This document shows positions 18,206 through 27,324 of a DNA stretch of 64,000 nt, piece by piece. The translations under genes were made by a program, and so were the position numbers. A model generated the notes under the pieces. That model had not been told where the DNA came from. It saw nothing but the letters and a program-made list of their open reading frames with translations, and searched no databases. Origin of the DNA: Paenibacillus sabinae T27 (lineage in GTDB: Bacteria; Bacillota; Bacilli; Paenibacillales; Paenibacillaceae); NCBI RefSeq assembly GCF_000612505.1, contig NZ_CP004078.1, positions 1,042,001-1,106,000 on the forward strand. The letters run 5' to 3'. Within the stretch, counting starts at the first letter, position 1, and each line of letters starts with the position of its first letter.

Positions 18206-19104
18206 TCGAGATACGGGAGGTCAGCAAAATTTTTCAGGACCGGAAGGCGGTTCAGGGAATGTCCTTGACCATACATAAAGGGAACATATTCGGTCTGCTC
18301 GGCTCCAACGGGGCGGGCAAGACGACGCTGCTTAAGACGCTTGCGGGGATCTACATTCCCGATGGGGGAAGCGTACGGATTGACGGCAAGCCGGTGTTTG
18401 AGAACCCTGAAACCAAGGGGAGAATCGTATTTATGCCGGATTTTCCTTATTTCTTCCCTCAGGCTTCCATCCGGCAGATGGCCGATTTCTACAGCTCCGT
18501 CTACCCGCACTGGAGCCGGGAACGCTTTGAGGAGCTTGGCGGATTGTTCTCGCTGGACCCGAAGCGCAAGCTGAACCGGCTGTCCAAGGGGATGCGGCAG
18601 CAGGCCGCTTTTTGGCTGGCGCTCAGCTGCATGCCGGATGTGCTGATCATGGATGAGCCGCTCGACGGGCTCGATCCGGTAATGCGGCGGCTGATTAAAA
18701 ATGTGCTGTTCCAGGAGGTGGCCGAGCGCGGCCTTACCGCCGTCATCTCCTCGCATAATTTGCGCGAGATTGAAGACCTCTGCGACCATGTCGGCATTAT
18801 GCACGAAGGGGCGCTGCTGATCGACAAGGAGCTTGACGAGCTCAAATCCGACACGCATAAAGTGCAGGTCGCTTTCCGGGATGAACGGCATGAATCGGCG
18901 CTGTCTGGCAAGCTGAACATTCTGCACCACGAGCGGCGGGGGAGCGTCTCCCTCTTTATCGTAAAAGGAGACCGCGAGCGGATCGCGGACACCTTCCGGG
19001 TCTATAACCCGTACGTTCTGGATCTTCTGCCGCTGACCCTGGAAGAAATCTTTATTTACGAAATGGAGGGAGCGGGCTATGACATCGCGCCGATTCTACT
19101 TTAA
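18202..19104 (+). CDS. ABC transporter ATPase
   Basis: 300 residues with Walker A GSNGAGKTTLLK, the signature variant RLSKGMRQQ, Walker B VLIMDEPLDGLDP and the switch His in VISSHNLREIEDL. The C-terminal 80 residues are the accessory domain typical of ABC-2/YtrB-type exporters. It powers the membrane partner encoded next, overlapping by 26 bases. In related operons these transporters respond to cell-envelope stress; here the substrate is unknown. Confidence 0.92.
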   Translation: MIEIREVSKIFQDRKAVQGMSLTIHKGNIFGLLGSNGAGKTTLLKTLAGIYIPDGGSVRIDGKPVFENPETKGRIVFMPDFPYFFPQASIRQMADFYSSVYPHWSRERFEELGGLFSLDPKRKLNRLSKGMRQQAAFWLALSCMPDVLIMDEPLDGLDPVMRRLIKNVLFQEVAERGLTAVISSHNLREIEDLCDHVGIMHEGALLIDKELDELKSDTHKVQVAFRDERHESALSGKLNILHHERRGSVSLFIVKGDRERIADTFRVYNPYVLDLLPLTLEEIFIYEMEGAGYDIAPILL

Positions 19105-21121
19105 CCGGGGGATGCTCCGGCAAAACCTAAGGCAGCACTCCTGGATCGCCGTCGTGTACCTGCTCGGTCTGCTGTTCGCTCTTCCGCTGCAAATGTTTCT
19201 TGGCGGAAATCCTGACTCGCCGCCGCAGAAGGTGAAGGATCTGTTCTACATCAGCGGCTCACTGACCATGCTGTTCACGCTGTCGCTGCCTGTGGCAGCC
19301 GGTCTGCTGCTGTTCCGCTACCTTCAGCATAAAGGGGCGGCGGACATGGCGCACAGCCTTCCGCTCCGACGGAAGCATCTGCTGACGGTCCAACTGCTTA
19401 GCGGTTTCATTCTGCTGCTCGTTCCGGTGTGGCTTACGGCGCTGGCCGCCGGCGTGGTGCGGACCTGGGACGGGAACAGGTTTCTGTACGGCGGAGCGGA
19501 TGTATGGGCCTGGGGAGCCATAGTCAGCCTGCTCTCGCTGTTCCTGTTCACCTTGACTGCTTTCGCCGGCATATGCCTCGGTATTACCGTGCTGCAGGGC
19601 ATTGTGGTTTATATTTTGCTGATTCTGCCTGCTGTGCTCTCGCAAATGGCTCTTTTCCATTTATCTATGTACCTGTACGGGTTTCCGTACAATAATTTGC
19701 GAGGGATAGACTACTGGTCCCCGCTACTCCACATGATAAATATTAACGCGGTGCCTTATTCCTGGGGAGAACTCGGCATCTACGCGGCATTAATCGTTCT
19801 GTTCGTCCTGCTGTCGTATGTGCTGTACCGCAAGCGTCAGGTGGAGACGGCGGGACAGGCGATCGCATTCACCTACTTCAATCCGCTGTTTAAAGGCGGA
19901 GTCATGCTGTGCGCCATGCTGATCTCCGGAACCTATTTTGCCCAAATGCGTCCGGGAGGCATCGGGTGGGCCGTCGCCGGCTTCGCGATCGGGGCCGTTA
20001 TCGGCTATGCCGGAGCGGAAATGGTCATCCGGAAATCGTGGCAAATCCTGAACCGGAAGCTGCCCCTGCGTTTTGCGGGTTACGTGGTTGTTCTTGGACT
20101 GCTGCTGTACCTTCCCGTATCGCCCCTTACCGGCTTTGAGACGAGATTACCCGCTGCAGACAAGGTTGCCGGGGTATACGCCGGAAGCAATTATCAGGCT
20201 TATACGTATTCGGAACCGGTGCCTCTAAGTGACGTTGATTACAATTCGATCGGCAGTCCTTACAAGGGAGTAGACCCGTTTTCCTCAGACCCTGCTTATA
20301 TAACGTCCGTCCGCAAGCTCCATGAAGCGCTTGTTCAGGTTCGGCCGGGGGACGGAGAGGACCGGTACAAAGTTTACTCGGGACGAAAATTATTCAGCTA
20401 TACCTTGGTTTATGAGCTAAAGGACGGACACAAGATTACCAGACAGTACAATGTGCCGATAGAAGGCTTCGAGCCCGAACTTAAAGCGGTGATGGAGTCC
20501 CCTGCATTCAAACGGACCGAATATCTCCTGCCGCTGCTCGACAAGGAGGCCGCGAGCATTCAGGTAAGCTCAGGCATCAGATACGTAAACATCACGGATG
20601 CTGCGGATATCGCTACATTTAAAGAGCTTCTGAAGAAAGAGATTCTGAATATGTCCCTTGAAGATCAGACGGACGATGCGGTCACGCTGGCCAACATCCG
20701 TATCGCGACGGAAGAGTCGATGAACCATCCTTATTCGGGATACTTGTTCGAAGGCTATAAATGGAAACCTTCTTTCCACGAGCTGGGGGCTTGGCTTGAA
20801 CAGAAAGGCTATGCGGAAAAGGTCCGGATCAAACCCCAAGATCTCGTATCCGTCGAGGTGGCGAAGCAGAGCGGCGAGGATGTCCTTTCCAAAGAAATGA
20901 ATTATGATCCGTGGGCGCATCTTGGGGCTGCAAGGAAAGCGGGAAGGTCTGTCATTGTCAAAGACAAGGCGCGGGTTGACGAGATCTTAAAAATACGGCG
21001 GGAGTATTCAATCCAGAAGGGATCGTATATCGTTCTGCTGAAATTCAGGAACGGAAACAGCGACTTTAACAGGCTAAATGCTTCCGATCTGACGCCCGAA
21101 CTAAAAGCGCTGCTGCCCTAG
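19079..21121 (+). CDS. ABC-2-type permease with a large C-terminal extracytoplasmic domain
   Basis: 680 residues. The first 340 hold about nine hydrophobic helices with an ABC-2 permease pattern (RYLQHKGAADMAHSLPLRR is the typical cytoplasmic loop). The last 320 residues are soluble and polar, probably outside the membrane, and resemble the domain called DUF6449 in Firmicute permeases; that assignment is from memory of the family and not verified. The ATG at 19079 lies within the ATPase gene and follows GGGAG. Together with the ATPase it forms one exporter or envelope-stress module. Confidence 0.8.
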   Translation: MTSRRFYFNRGMLRQNLRQHSWIAVVYLLGLLFALPLQMFLGGNPDSPPQKVKDLFYISGSLTMLFTLSLPVAAGLLLFRYLQHKGAADMAHSLPLRRKHLLTVQLLSGFILLLVPVWLTALAAGVVRTWDGNRFLYGGADVWAWGAIVSLLSLFLFTLTAFAGICLGITVLQGIVVYILLILPAVLSQMALFHLSMYLYGFPYNNLRGIDYWSPLLHMININAVPYSWGELGIYAALIVLFVLLSYVLYRKRQVETAGQAIAFTYFNPLFKGGVMLCAMLISGTYFAQMRPGGIGWAVAGFAIGAVIGYAGAEMVIRKSWQILNRKLPLRFAGYVVVLGLLLYLPVSPLTGFETRLPAADKVAGVYAGSNYQAYTYSEPVPLSDVDYNSIGSPYKGVDPFSSDPAYITSVRKLHEALVQVRPGDGEDRYKVYSGRKLFSYTLVYELKDGHKITRQYNVPIEGFEPELKAVMESPAFKRTEYLLPLLDKEAASIQVSSGIRYVNITDAADIATFKELLKKEILNMSLEDQTDDAVTLANIRIATEESMNHPYSGYLFEGYKWKPSFHELGAWLEQKGYAEKVRIKPQDLVSVEVAKQSGEDVLSKEMNYDPWAHLGAARKAGRSVIVKDKARVDEILKIRREYSIQKGSYIVLLKFRNGNSDFNRLNASDLTPELKALLP

Positions 21122-21183
21122 TGTGCCGGGGAACAGAGAAGATTGAATGCGCAGGCGATGACTTATGAACGGAGGTGACGGTC

Positions 21184-21708
21184 ATGAATCCGGTGGAGGA
21201 TCATCTTGATTTCGGGCTGCAAATTGTATTCATCGGCTTCAACCCGAGCTTGCGCTCCGGAGAAGTCGGACATCATTATGCGAACCCGCGCAATAACTTC
21301 TGGAGAATTCTGTACCGCAGCGGACTTACACCCCGGCTGTACGAAGCTTCCGAGGACGGCGAACTGCTGAAGCTCGGCTACGGCTTCACCAATATCGTCG
21401 CCCGCCCCACGCGGGGAGCGGAGGACATTACCCGCGAGGAATATGATCAGGGGCGGGAAATGCTTCGCGCCAAGCTGATGAAGTACCGGCCGCAAATCGC
21501 CTGCTTTGTCGGCAAGGGCGTGTACACGGAATTCAGCCGCAGGGCGAAGGCCGATTGGGGCTTCCAGGAGGCGCTGGAGCCGGTGGTCGATGGCGTGCGC
21601 GAGTTCGTCGCGCCGTCCTCCAGCGGGCTGGTGCGTATGCCTATGGATGAAATTGTCGGCATTTACCGCAGGCTAAGCGAGGCGGTGCGGGAACGTACGG
21701 ATCTGTAG
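21184..21708 (+). CDS. mug: G/U mismatch-specific uracil-DNA glycosylase
   Basis: 174 residues of the uracil-DNA glycosylase superfamily. The Mug motif is clear: FIGFNPSLRSGE followed by GHHYANPRNNFWRIL, with Asn in the catalytic-water position, and a later SSSGLVRMP loop in place of the HPS motif. The enzyme removes U or T mispaired with G and ethenocytosine. I placed the start at ATG 21184, seven bases after GGAGGT; an upstream in-frame GTG lies inside that Shine-Dalgarno. Confidence 0.9.
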   Translation: MNPVEDHLDFGLQIVFIGFNPSLRSGEVGHHYANPRNNFWRILYRSGLTPRLYEASEDGELLKLGYGFTNIVARPTRGAEDITREEYDQGREMLRAKLMKYRPQIACFVGKGVYTEFSRRAKADWGFQEALEPVVDGVREFVAPSSSGLVRMPMDEIVGIYRRLSEAVRERTDL

Positions 21709-21856
21709 TTCATAAAACCTTCTCCCTGATGAGGCGGGGCGCAGCAGGAATGCACGGGTCGGAGGTTGAACTTACCTTAAGGAAGTTCACCTTGAAGAAC
21801 GATACCATCCAAGTATACGTCATTTCCATGCATGAAGTCGGGAGGTTAGACTGCAA

Positions 21857-22609
21857 GTGAAATATGAAGTCATTCTGTTTGACGCGGACGATACGCTGTT
21901 CGACTACGATCAAGCGGAGAGCTATGCGCTGCGGGAAGCTTTTAAGCAGTTCGGCATGCATTCCAGCTACGAGGTTTGCGCCCCTGCCTACAAAGAAATC
22001 AATAAAGCGCTGTGGCGGGATCTGGAACTGGGGCTGATTTCCTCCGCCGCGCTGCGTGTGGAACGGTTTACCCGGCTGTTTGCCGCGCATGGCCTTGAAC
22101 TGGACCCGGAGTCGTTCAGCGCCGCTTACTTGCTCCATCTGGGAGAGGGGATTTTCCTGGTCGAGGGGGCGGCGGAGCTGTGCAATGAGCTTGCGGATTG
22201 CCGTCTCGCGGTGATTACCAACGGGATCAAGGAGGTTCAGTACTCACGCATTCAAGGCTCGTCGCTTCGCGGTGCGTTCGCGCAGATTATCATCTCCGAG
22301 GAAGTCGGAAGCCAGAAGCCGGAGCGGGGCATCTTCGACCACGCTTTCGCCAGACTGGGACTCACCACCGAGGACAAGCGCAAAGTGCTGATCGTCGGCG
22401 ATACGCTAACCTCGGACATTCAGGGCGGCATTTCCTACGGCATCGACACCTGCTGGTTCAACCCCCTGGGAAAGCCCAAGGACCCGGAAATTGTTCCGAC
22501 CTATGAAATACGGGCGTTATCGGAGCTGCGGCTTATTATCGAAGGCAGAGAGCCGGGAGGACTTCTAGGCGTCGAAGGTGGACCGGGCAGGGAAGAGCCG
22601 ATATCTTGA
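21857..22609 (+). CDS. HAD-superfamily hydrolase, YjjG/YfnB-like nucleotidase
   Basis: 250 residues. HAD motif I is LFDADDTLFDYD (nucleophile Asp and acid Asp), motif II AVITNGIKEVQ, motif III Lys in SQKPERGIF, and motif IV IVGDTLTSDIQGG. A helical cap domain follows motif I. Relatives dephosphorylate (d)UMP/dTMP or non-canonical nucleotides. That would fit the neighbouring Mug repair gene, but substrate prediction in this family is weak. The GTG start is 12 bases from GGGAGG. The C-terminal 20 Gly-rich residues look non-conserved. Confidence 0.85.
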   Translation: MKYEVILFDADDTLFDYDQAESYALREAFKQFGMHSSYEVCAPAYKEINKALWRDLELGLISSAALRVERFTRLFAAHGLELDPESFSAAYLLHLGEGIFLVEGAAELCNELADCRLAVITNGIKEVQYSRIQGSSLRGAFAQIIISEEVGSQKPERGIFDHAFARLGLTTEDKRKVLIVGDTLTSDIQGGISYGIDTCWFNPLGKPKDPEIVPTYEIRALSELRLIIEGREPGGLLGVEGGPGREEPIS

Positions 22610-22628
22610 GCAACCGTATTTTTCGCGA

Positions 22629-22676
22629 AAAAAAGAGGATGACCTCGGGCCGCGCGCCCCGGGCATCCTCTTTTTT
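22629..22676. terminator. Bidirectional terminator between the HAD and dioxygenase genes
   Basis: AAAAAAGAGGATG and CATCCTCTTTTTT arms around a GC-rich loop serve both converging genes. Confidence 0.88.
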
Positions 22677-22689
22677 GAACAGTCTCAAG

Positions 22690-23661
22690 TTACTGCCGCG
22701 TATCCAGCGGCTTCAGCATTTCCTCGATCTGGCTGCGCTTTGGCTCCAGGAACGGAGGCAGCGCCAGCGATTCGCCAAGACGGTCGGCCGGCTCGTCCGT
22801 ATCGAAGCCCGGCCCGTCCGTAGCCAGCTCGAACAAAATGCCGCCAGGCTCCCGGAAGTACAGGGAACGGAAGTAGAAGCGGTCGACAAAGCCGGAATTG
22901 GGGAGATTCGCGGAACGGAGCTGCTCAATCCACTGCTTGAGCTCCTCTTCGTTGTCCACCCGGAAGGCGACATGATGCACGCCGCCCCGGCCCAGATGCT
23001 CGGGCGGCAGATCATTCCGCTCCTCGACATGCACCTCGGCGCCCGAGCCGCCTTCGCCGGTCTCAAACACGATGACGTCCGGCTGGCCCGGGACAGCCGA
23101 AGGATAGGCACCCCTGCGCCGGAATCCGAGGAGCTGCTCCAGCACGGCTGCGGTCGGTCCGGCGTTCTCCACCGTCAGATGCGCCGGCCCAAGTCCGGCG
23201 ATGGCGTATTCGGCCGGAACGGGGCCTTTGGTCCACGGGCGGCCGCCTGCGACGCCTTGATTGTTCTCATCCGAGACGAGGATGAGCCGCTGTCCTTCGG
23301 GGTCGCGGAAGAACAGCGTTAGCCGCCCGCCGCGGTCCGTAATCTCTCCGTGCTTGATCCCGTATTGTCCGAGCCGCACCTGCCAATAGTCCAAAGCGGC
23401 GTCGGTGGGAACCCGCAGCGACAGTGCGGAGATGCTGTTATTCCCGTCCCGGTTGCGTCCCGCCATTGGTATTTCGAAGAAGGTGACCTCGGTGCCGGGG
23501 CTTCCTTTTTCATCGCCGTAGAATAAGTGGTAGACGGAGATATCGTCCTGATTGACCGTTTTTTTGACCAGCCGCAGGCCCAGAACCTCGGTGTAAAACT
23601 TGAAGTTCTCCTGCGCATTGGCCGTAATGGCGGATACATGGTGAAGTCCTTTGAGTTCCAT
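22690..23661 (-). CDS. VOC-family ring-cleaving dioxygenase (MhqO/MhqE-like)
   Basis: 323 residues built from two pairs of beta-alpha-beta3 modules. Metal-ligand positions are visible as HHVSAITA near the N-terminus, HHVAFRV in the second half and FELATDGPGF near the C-terminus. The Bacillus relatives MhqO and MhqE are induced by hydroquinone/quinone stress and are thought to open thiol-quinone or catechol-like rings. It is a single-gene unit. A nitroreductase that resembles MhqN lies 2 kb away, which supports a quinone-stress role. The ATG follows a GGAGGTATT region. Confidence 0.88.
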   Translation of the reverse strand: MELKGLHHVSAITANAQENFKFYTEVLGLRLVKKTVNQDDISVYHLFYGDEKGSPGTEVTFFEIPMAGRNRDGNNSISALSLRVPTDAALDYWQVRLGQYGIKHGEITDRGGRLTLFFRDPEGQRLILVSDENNQGVAGGRPWTKGPVPAEYAIAGLGPAHLTVENAGPTAAVLEQLLGFRRRGAYPSAVPGQPDVIVFETGEGGSGAEVHVEERNDLPPEHLGRGGVHHVAFRVDNEEELKQWIEQLRSANLPNSGFVDRFYFRSLYFREPGGILFELATDGPGFDTDEPADRLGESLALPPFLEPKRSQIEEMLKPLDTRQ

Positions 23662-23961
23662 GTGAAATACCTCCTATATAATATTGTTAATTCATTCGTT
23701 AAAAATTTAGTTGCTTTAATTTTAATAGTTAACTAAGAAAATTTCAACTGCTTATTTTAAGAAAGTTAAATTCCGGAGAGTCGTATGCCTGGAAAAGGAA
23801 ACAGAAGCACTCTCACAAGCTCTGCAGTTGTCTGGGGCGGAGAGACCGGCGGGAGGCTAAAAAACGGGGGTTCCATTCTGGACTAGCGCCTTCCGCTTCT
23901 GGCGGCTTCCTATCAATCTGTGGTATATTAATGGAACAAAACCAAAGTAAGGAGCTTGGAA
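23662..23961. other. Divergent gap between the dioxygenase and ppaC genes
   Basis: About 300 bases. The dioxygenase side is very AT-rich with repeated TTAA/GTTAA words and may hold an operator. The ppaC side has a TATATT hexamer about 25 bases before the start region without a clear -35. No gene or structured RNA was recognised. Confidence 0.4.
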
Positions 23962-24894
23962 ATGGAAAAAACATTAATCTTTGGACACAAGAATCCCGAC
24001 ACTGATACGATTTGCTCCGCCATCGCCTACGCCGCGCTCAAAAAAGAGCTGGGCTGGAACGCTGAAGCCATCCGCCTCGGCGAAGTCGGCTCCGAAACGC
24101 AATACGCCCTGGACCATTTTGGAGTGGAAGCGCCGCGTCTGGTAGAGAATGTGGCCGGCGAAGCGAAACAGGTTATTCTCGTCGACCATAACGAGCGTCA
24201 GCAGAGCGCGAATGACATCGACCAGGTGCGCGTCGTCGAAGTTATCGACCATCACCGGATCGCCAACTTCGAAACGGCTCACCCGCTGTATTACCGCGCC
24301 GAGCCGGTAGGCTGCACGGCAACAATCCTGAAGAAGCTCTACAAGGAGAACGGAGTGGAGATTTCGAAGCCGGTAGCCGGACTTATGCTGTCCGCCATCG
24401 TGTCCGACTCCCTGCTGTTCAAATCCCCGACCTGTACTGAAGAAGATGTGGCCGCCGCCAAGGAACTGGCGCAAATCGCCGGCGTGGACGCGGATAGCTA
24501 CGGTCTGAGCATGCTGAAGGCCGGAGCGGACCTGAGCGACAAGAGCATCGATACGCTGCTGAATCTGGACGCGAAGGAATTCTCAATGGGCGACAAGAAA
24601 GTCGTTATCGCTCAGGTCAACGCCATTGATACGAACGATGTGCTGTCCCGCCAGGCCGAGCTTGAAGCCGCCCTGCAGGGCATTATCGACGAGAAAGGGC
24701 TGGACCTGTTCCTGTTCGTCGTTACGGACATCCTGAATAGCGATTCCATCGGCGTAGCACTGGGCAGTGCGGCAGGCGCCGTAGAGAAGGCTTACAATGT
24801 GAAGCTGGACGGCAACAAGGCCCTGCTTAAAGGCGTCGTTTCCCGCAAATCGCAAATCGTGCCGGTGCTTACCGAAACGATCTCCAAGCTGTAG
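23962..24894 (+). CDS. ppaC: Manganese-dependent inorganic pyrophosphatase (family II)
   Basis: 310 residues, the usual family length. The DHH-superfamily motifs are complete: [16 protein letters not shown] (Mn ligands), DHNERQQ, and [10 protein letters not shown], plus the C-terminal DHHA2 substrate loop ([10 protein letters not shown]). It hydrolyses pyrophosphate in the cytoplasm and pulls biosynthetic reactions forward. The ATG at 23962 is seven bases from AAGGAG; a TTG six bases upstream is too close to it. It is a single gene followed by a terminator. Confidence 0.97.
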   Translation: MEKTLIFGHKNPDTDTICSAIAYAALKKELGWNAEAIRLGEVGSETQYALDHFGVEAPRLVENVAGEAKQVILVDHNERQQSANDIDQVRVVEVIDHHRIANFETAHPLYYRAEPVGCTATILKKLYKENGVEISKPVAGLMLSAIVSDSLLFKSPTCTEEDVAAAKELAQIAGVDADSYGLSMLKAGADLSDKSIDTLLNLDAKEFSMGDKKVVIAQVNAIDTNDVLSRQAELEAALQGIIDEKGLDLFLFVVTDILNSDSIGVALGSAAGAVEKAYNVKLDGNKALLKGVVSRKSQIVPVLTETISKL

Positions 24895-24986
24895 GTTAAA
24901 GAGCGGAATTTATGATTTAGAACCCGCGGAGCTGCCGGACAGGCCTTGAGGCCGGTTCTCCGGTCAGCGGGAAAGATAGGCGCAGG

Positions 24987-25029
24987 GAATCCCTAAAGCC
25001 GCTAGCGGCAAGGGGTTCTCTTTTTTTTT
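24987..25029 (+). terminator. Terminator of ppaC
   Basis: A GCCGC-TA-GCGGC stem sits inside outer GAATCCCT/AGGGGTTC arms and ends in nine T residues. Confidence 0.85.
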
Positions 25030-25067
25030 GCCGGATATGCTCTTGATGAAAGCCGTTTTAAAACCGA

Positions 25068-25096
25068 TTGCTTGTTGGGTGTGCCATTGATACAAT
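25068..25096 (+). promoter_or_regulatory. Promoter of the Rrf2 gene
   Basis: TTGCTT and TACAAT are separated by 17 bases, 32 bases before the ATG. Confidence 0.7.
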
Positions 25097-25128
25097 TAGA
25101 GGGACTAAGGCGAAGGGAGGAGAAGGGG

Positions 25129-25563
25129 ATGACCAAACGCAATATAGGCTCCCTGCAATATAAATCATTCGGTCTGGCCCTTCAGGCGCTGGTCCTGCTT
25201 GCCAAGGACGGGGGGACCTGTCCCAGCTGCGAGATCGCCAAGATGATGTCGTCCGAGCCTACGCTGCTGCGCCGCATACTGGCCAAGCTGGCGAAGGCAT
25301 CCATCCTGGTCACCCGGGAAGGTCGGGATGGGGGATACACGCTGAACAAGGCGCCCGATCAGCTGACGCTGGATGAAGTGTACCGCGCGCTGGAAGTAGG
25401 GGAAGCCCGGCATGAAGCGGTCAGCGGCACGATGTGCGTGAACGATTTCGGGACTCAGATGAAGAAGGCGTTCTGCGGTATTTTGGAAGAGGTCGACCGC
25501 AGCGTTACCGACGTGCTGAAAAATTATACGGTTGCCGATGTTGTCCGAAAAGCGGGATATTGA
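25129..25563 (+). CDS. Rrf2-family transcriptional regulator
   Basis: 144 residues with the Rrf2 winged helix (SFGLALQALVLLAKDGG; LLRRILAKLAKASILVTREG; GGYTLNKAPDQLTL). Four cysteines are placed in pairs: CPSC near residue 33, and two more around residues 102 and 114. They are not spaced exactly like the three Fe-S ligands of IscR/NsrR, so a thiol-based redox switch is as likely as an iron-sulfur cluster. The nitroreductase gene follows 177 bases later with its own promoter, making it the likely target. ATG at 25129 follows GGGAGGAG. Confidence 0.88.
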   Translation: MTKRNIGSLQYKSFGLALQALVLLAKDGGTCPSCEIAKMMSSEPTLLRRILAKLAKASILVTREGRDGGYTLNKAPDQLTLDEVYRALEVGEARHEAVSGTMCVNDFGTQMKKAFCGILEEVDRSVTDVLKNYTVADVVRKAGY

Positions 25564-25589
25564 CAGTTTGCTTTTTGTTGCTTTATACT
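25560..25589 (+). promoter_or_regulatory. Promoter of the nitroreductase gene
   Basis: TTGACA (overlapping the Rrf2 stop codon) and TATACT are 18 bases apart. The word ACTGTGCT occurs at the -10 box and again about 70 bases downstream. Confidence 0.75.
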
Positions 25590-25655
25590 GTGCTTATTAA
25601 ACAACAGTTAAATGTTAAGACGGATTGCCGGAAGTGCTATTTTTTTTGGTTTTAA

Positions 25656-25675
25656 CTGTGCTGTTATACACACAG
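25656..25675. promoter_or_regulatory. Possible operator upstream of the nitroreductase gene
   Basis: CTGTG and CACAG arms lie around a 10-base centre, and the left arm is part of the repeated ACTGTGCT word. It could be the Rrf2-family binding site; this is inference. Confidence 0.35.
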
Positions 25676-25739
25676 AAATAGGGTAGGAGCAGCAACCGCA
25701 CGGCCCGGCCGGTCGAATGATTATTCAGGAGGAACCTCT

Positions 25740-26387
25740 ATGGAAACCCAAGTAAAGAACAGCCTGTCTTTCAGCCAAGTTATACGGGATCGCCACTCAG
25801 TAAGAAAATACGACCCTTCCCGGACAATGTCCGATGAAGAGATCCAGGACCTGCTAAGCGATGCCATCCTGGCCCCGTCCTCTTCGAATCTTCAGCCTTG
25901 GCGGTTTATCGTCATTACGGACCAGTCGCTTAAGGAGCAGCTGCTGCCGATCGCCTATAACCAGCAGCAGGTTGTGGAGGCATCCGCCATTATTGCCGTG
26001 CTTGGGGACCTCGAAGCCTACCGGAACGTGGATAGCATTTGGGACTCGGCGGTAGAAGCCGGTTATGCGACACCGGAAGTACGGAATACGATGGTGGAGA
26101 ACAGCTGGAACACCTACTCCGCGCTTAGCCGGGAGAAGCAGAAGGAAATCGCGCTCGTCGATGGCGGCCTGATCTCCATGCAGCTGATGCTGGCGGCCAA
26201 GGCGAAAGGCTACGACACGGTGCCTATGGGCGGCTACAATGCCGATCGGTTCCGCGAGATGTTCCAGATTCCGCAGCGCTATGCGACTGTTATGCTGATT
26301 GCCGTAGGCCATGCCGCGGCCGAAGGGCGCCAGACCACGCGCCTGCCGCTCGAAGATGTGGTTCAATTTAACGGATTCAAGGGCTGA
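25740..26387 (+). CDS. FMN-dependent NAD(P)H nitroreductase
   Basis: 215 residues of the nitro-FMN-reductase fold. FMN-contacting segments are RDRHSVRKYDP at the N-terminus and APSSSNLQPWRFIVI, and the C-terminal half has GLISMQLMLAAKAKGYDTVPMGGY. It should reduce quinones, nitroaromatics or similar electrophiles with NAD(P)H. It resembles Bacillus MhqN/YodC. The gene is preceded by CAGGAGGAA and lies downstream of the Rrf2 regulator, suggesting redox-inducible expression. Confidence 0.92.
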   Translation: METQVKNSLSFSQVIRDRHSVRKYDPSRTMSDEEIQDLLSDAILAPSSSNLQPWRFIVITDQSLKEQLLPIAYNQQQVVEASAIIAVLGDLEAYRNVDSIWDSAVEAGYATPEVRNTMVENSWNTYSALSREKQKEIALVDGGLISMQLMLAAKAKGYDTVPMGGYNADRFREMFQIPQRYATVMLIAVGHAAAEGRQTTRLPLEDVVQFNGFKG

Positions 26388-26440
26388 ATCCAAACCTAAC
26401 GCTAATCCCCGCTGTCTTCCGGAAGGCGGCGGTTAATTGC

Positions 26441-26467
26441 GAACCCCCGCCATCCCGGCGGGGGTTC
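26441..26467. terminator. Hairpin after the nitroreductase gene
   Basis: GAACCCCCGCC and GGCGGGGGTTC form a very strong 11-base stem. Only GTT follows, so termination relies on the stem. Confidence 0.6.
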
Positions 26468-26592
26468 GTTAGCGTCCGGGGATGTTTCGCTATTACCGCT
26501 TCTTTTTGCTACAATTTTGGTGAGACGGCAAAGGCCGTTTGGAATATGCAGTTTTGGCGGAAAGCATTCGAACAAAGGAGGCGAAAGCGCGA

Positions 26593-27291
26593 GTGATTAA
26601 GGTATATACGGAGGAATTGGTCCACCGCTTCGATCACGGCTGGCTGAAGGGAAGCCATATTTTTTCGTTCGGGGAATATTATGACCCGGCCAATACGGCT
26701 TTCGGGCCGATGCGTGTATGCAATGACGACATCATCGCTCCGGGAAAGGGCTTCGGAGCCCACCCGCATAGCGATATGGAGATTGTCTCCATCATTCTCT
26801 CCGGCGTGCTCCGCCATGAAGATAATCTGGGCAATGTCGCGGAGAGTTCATTTGGCGGTATCCAGCGGATGTCCGCCGGGACCGGGGTCATCCATACCGA
26901 GCATAATCCGTCGAAGGATGAGCCGGTGCGGCTGCTCCAGCTCTGGTTCATGCCCGCCGTCCGCGGTTCCAAGCCTTCGTACCGGGCGGGAAAATACCGG
27001 ACAGAGAAGCTCGATGGCGCTTTGGTGCCGGTCGTTTCCACCGAAGGCTCGGATGAAATCGTAGAGATCGGCCAGGACATGACGATTTATCTGGGGCGTC
27101 TCTTCGGCGGCCAGTCCCTTGCGTTTCATCAGGAGGCGGGGCGCCGCATTTTTGTATATGTTATCGAAGGAAGTCTTGAGGTCAGCGGCAGCAAGCTGAA
27201 TTCCGGCGATTCGGCGCGCATCGAAGAAGAGGAATCGGTCCGGCTTGCGACATCGGAGCCCGCTTTTGTGATGCTGATCGATCTGCCGTAA
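26593..27291 (+). CDS. Pirin-family protein (YhhW-like)
   Basis: 232 residues, two cupin domains. The N-terminal metal site is visible as GAHPHSDMEIVSIILSG with a further HTEHNP downstream, and PMRVCNDDIIAPGKGF is typical of the YhhW/pirin group, some of which oxidise quercetin. The C-terminal cupin (FVYVIEGSLEVSG) lacks metal ligands. The GTG start is 11 bases from AAAGGAGG; an upstream in-frame ATG would place the Shine-Dalgarno inside the gene. Role in the cell unknown; pirins often accompany redox-stress genes like those upstream. Confidence 0.88.
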   Translation: MIKVYTEELVHRFDHGWLKGSHIFSFGEYYDPANTAFGPMRVCNDDIIAPGKGFGAHPHSDMEIVSIILSGVLRHEDNLGNVAESSFGGIQRMSAGTGVIHTEHNPSKDEPVRLLQLWFMPAVRGSKPSYRAGKYRTEKLDGALVPVVSTEGSDEIVEIGQDMTIYLGRLFGGQSLAFHQEAGRRIFVYVIEGSLEVSGSKLNSGDSARIEEEESVRLATSEPAFVMLIDLP

Positions 27292-27324
27292 GCGGCGTAC
27301 CCTTAATTCAAGGAGGTCTTTATA

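Noticed and set aside
21768..21788. Imperfect palindrome around CCTTAAGG before the HAD gene
   Set aside because: Arms are offset by one base on each side and no promoter is nearby, so I could not support an operator.
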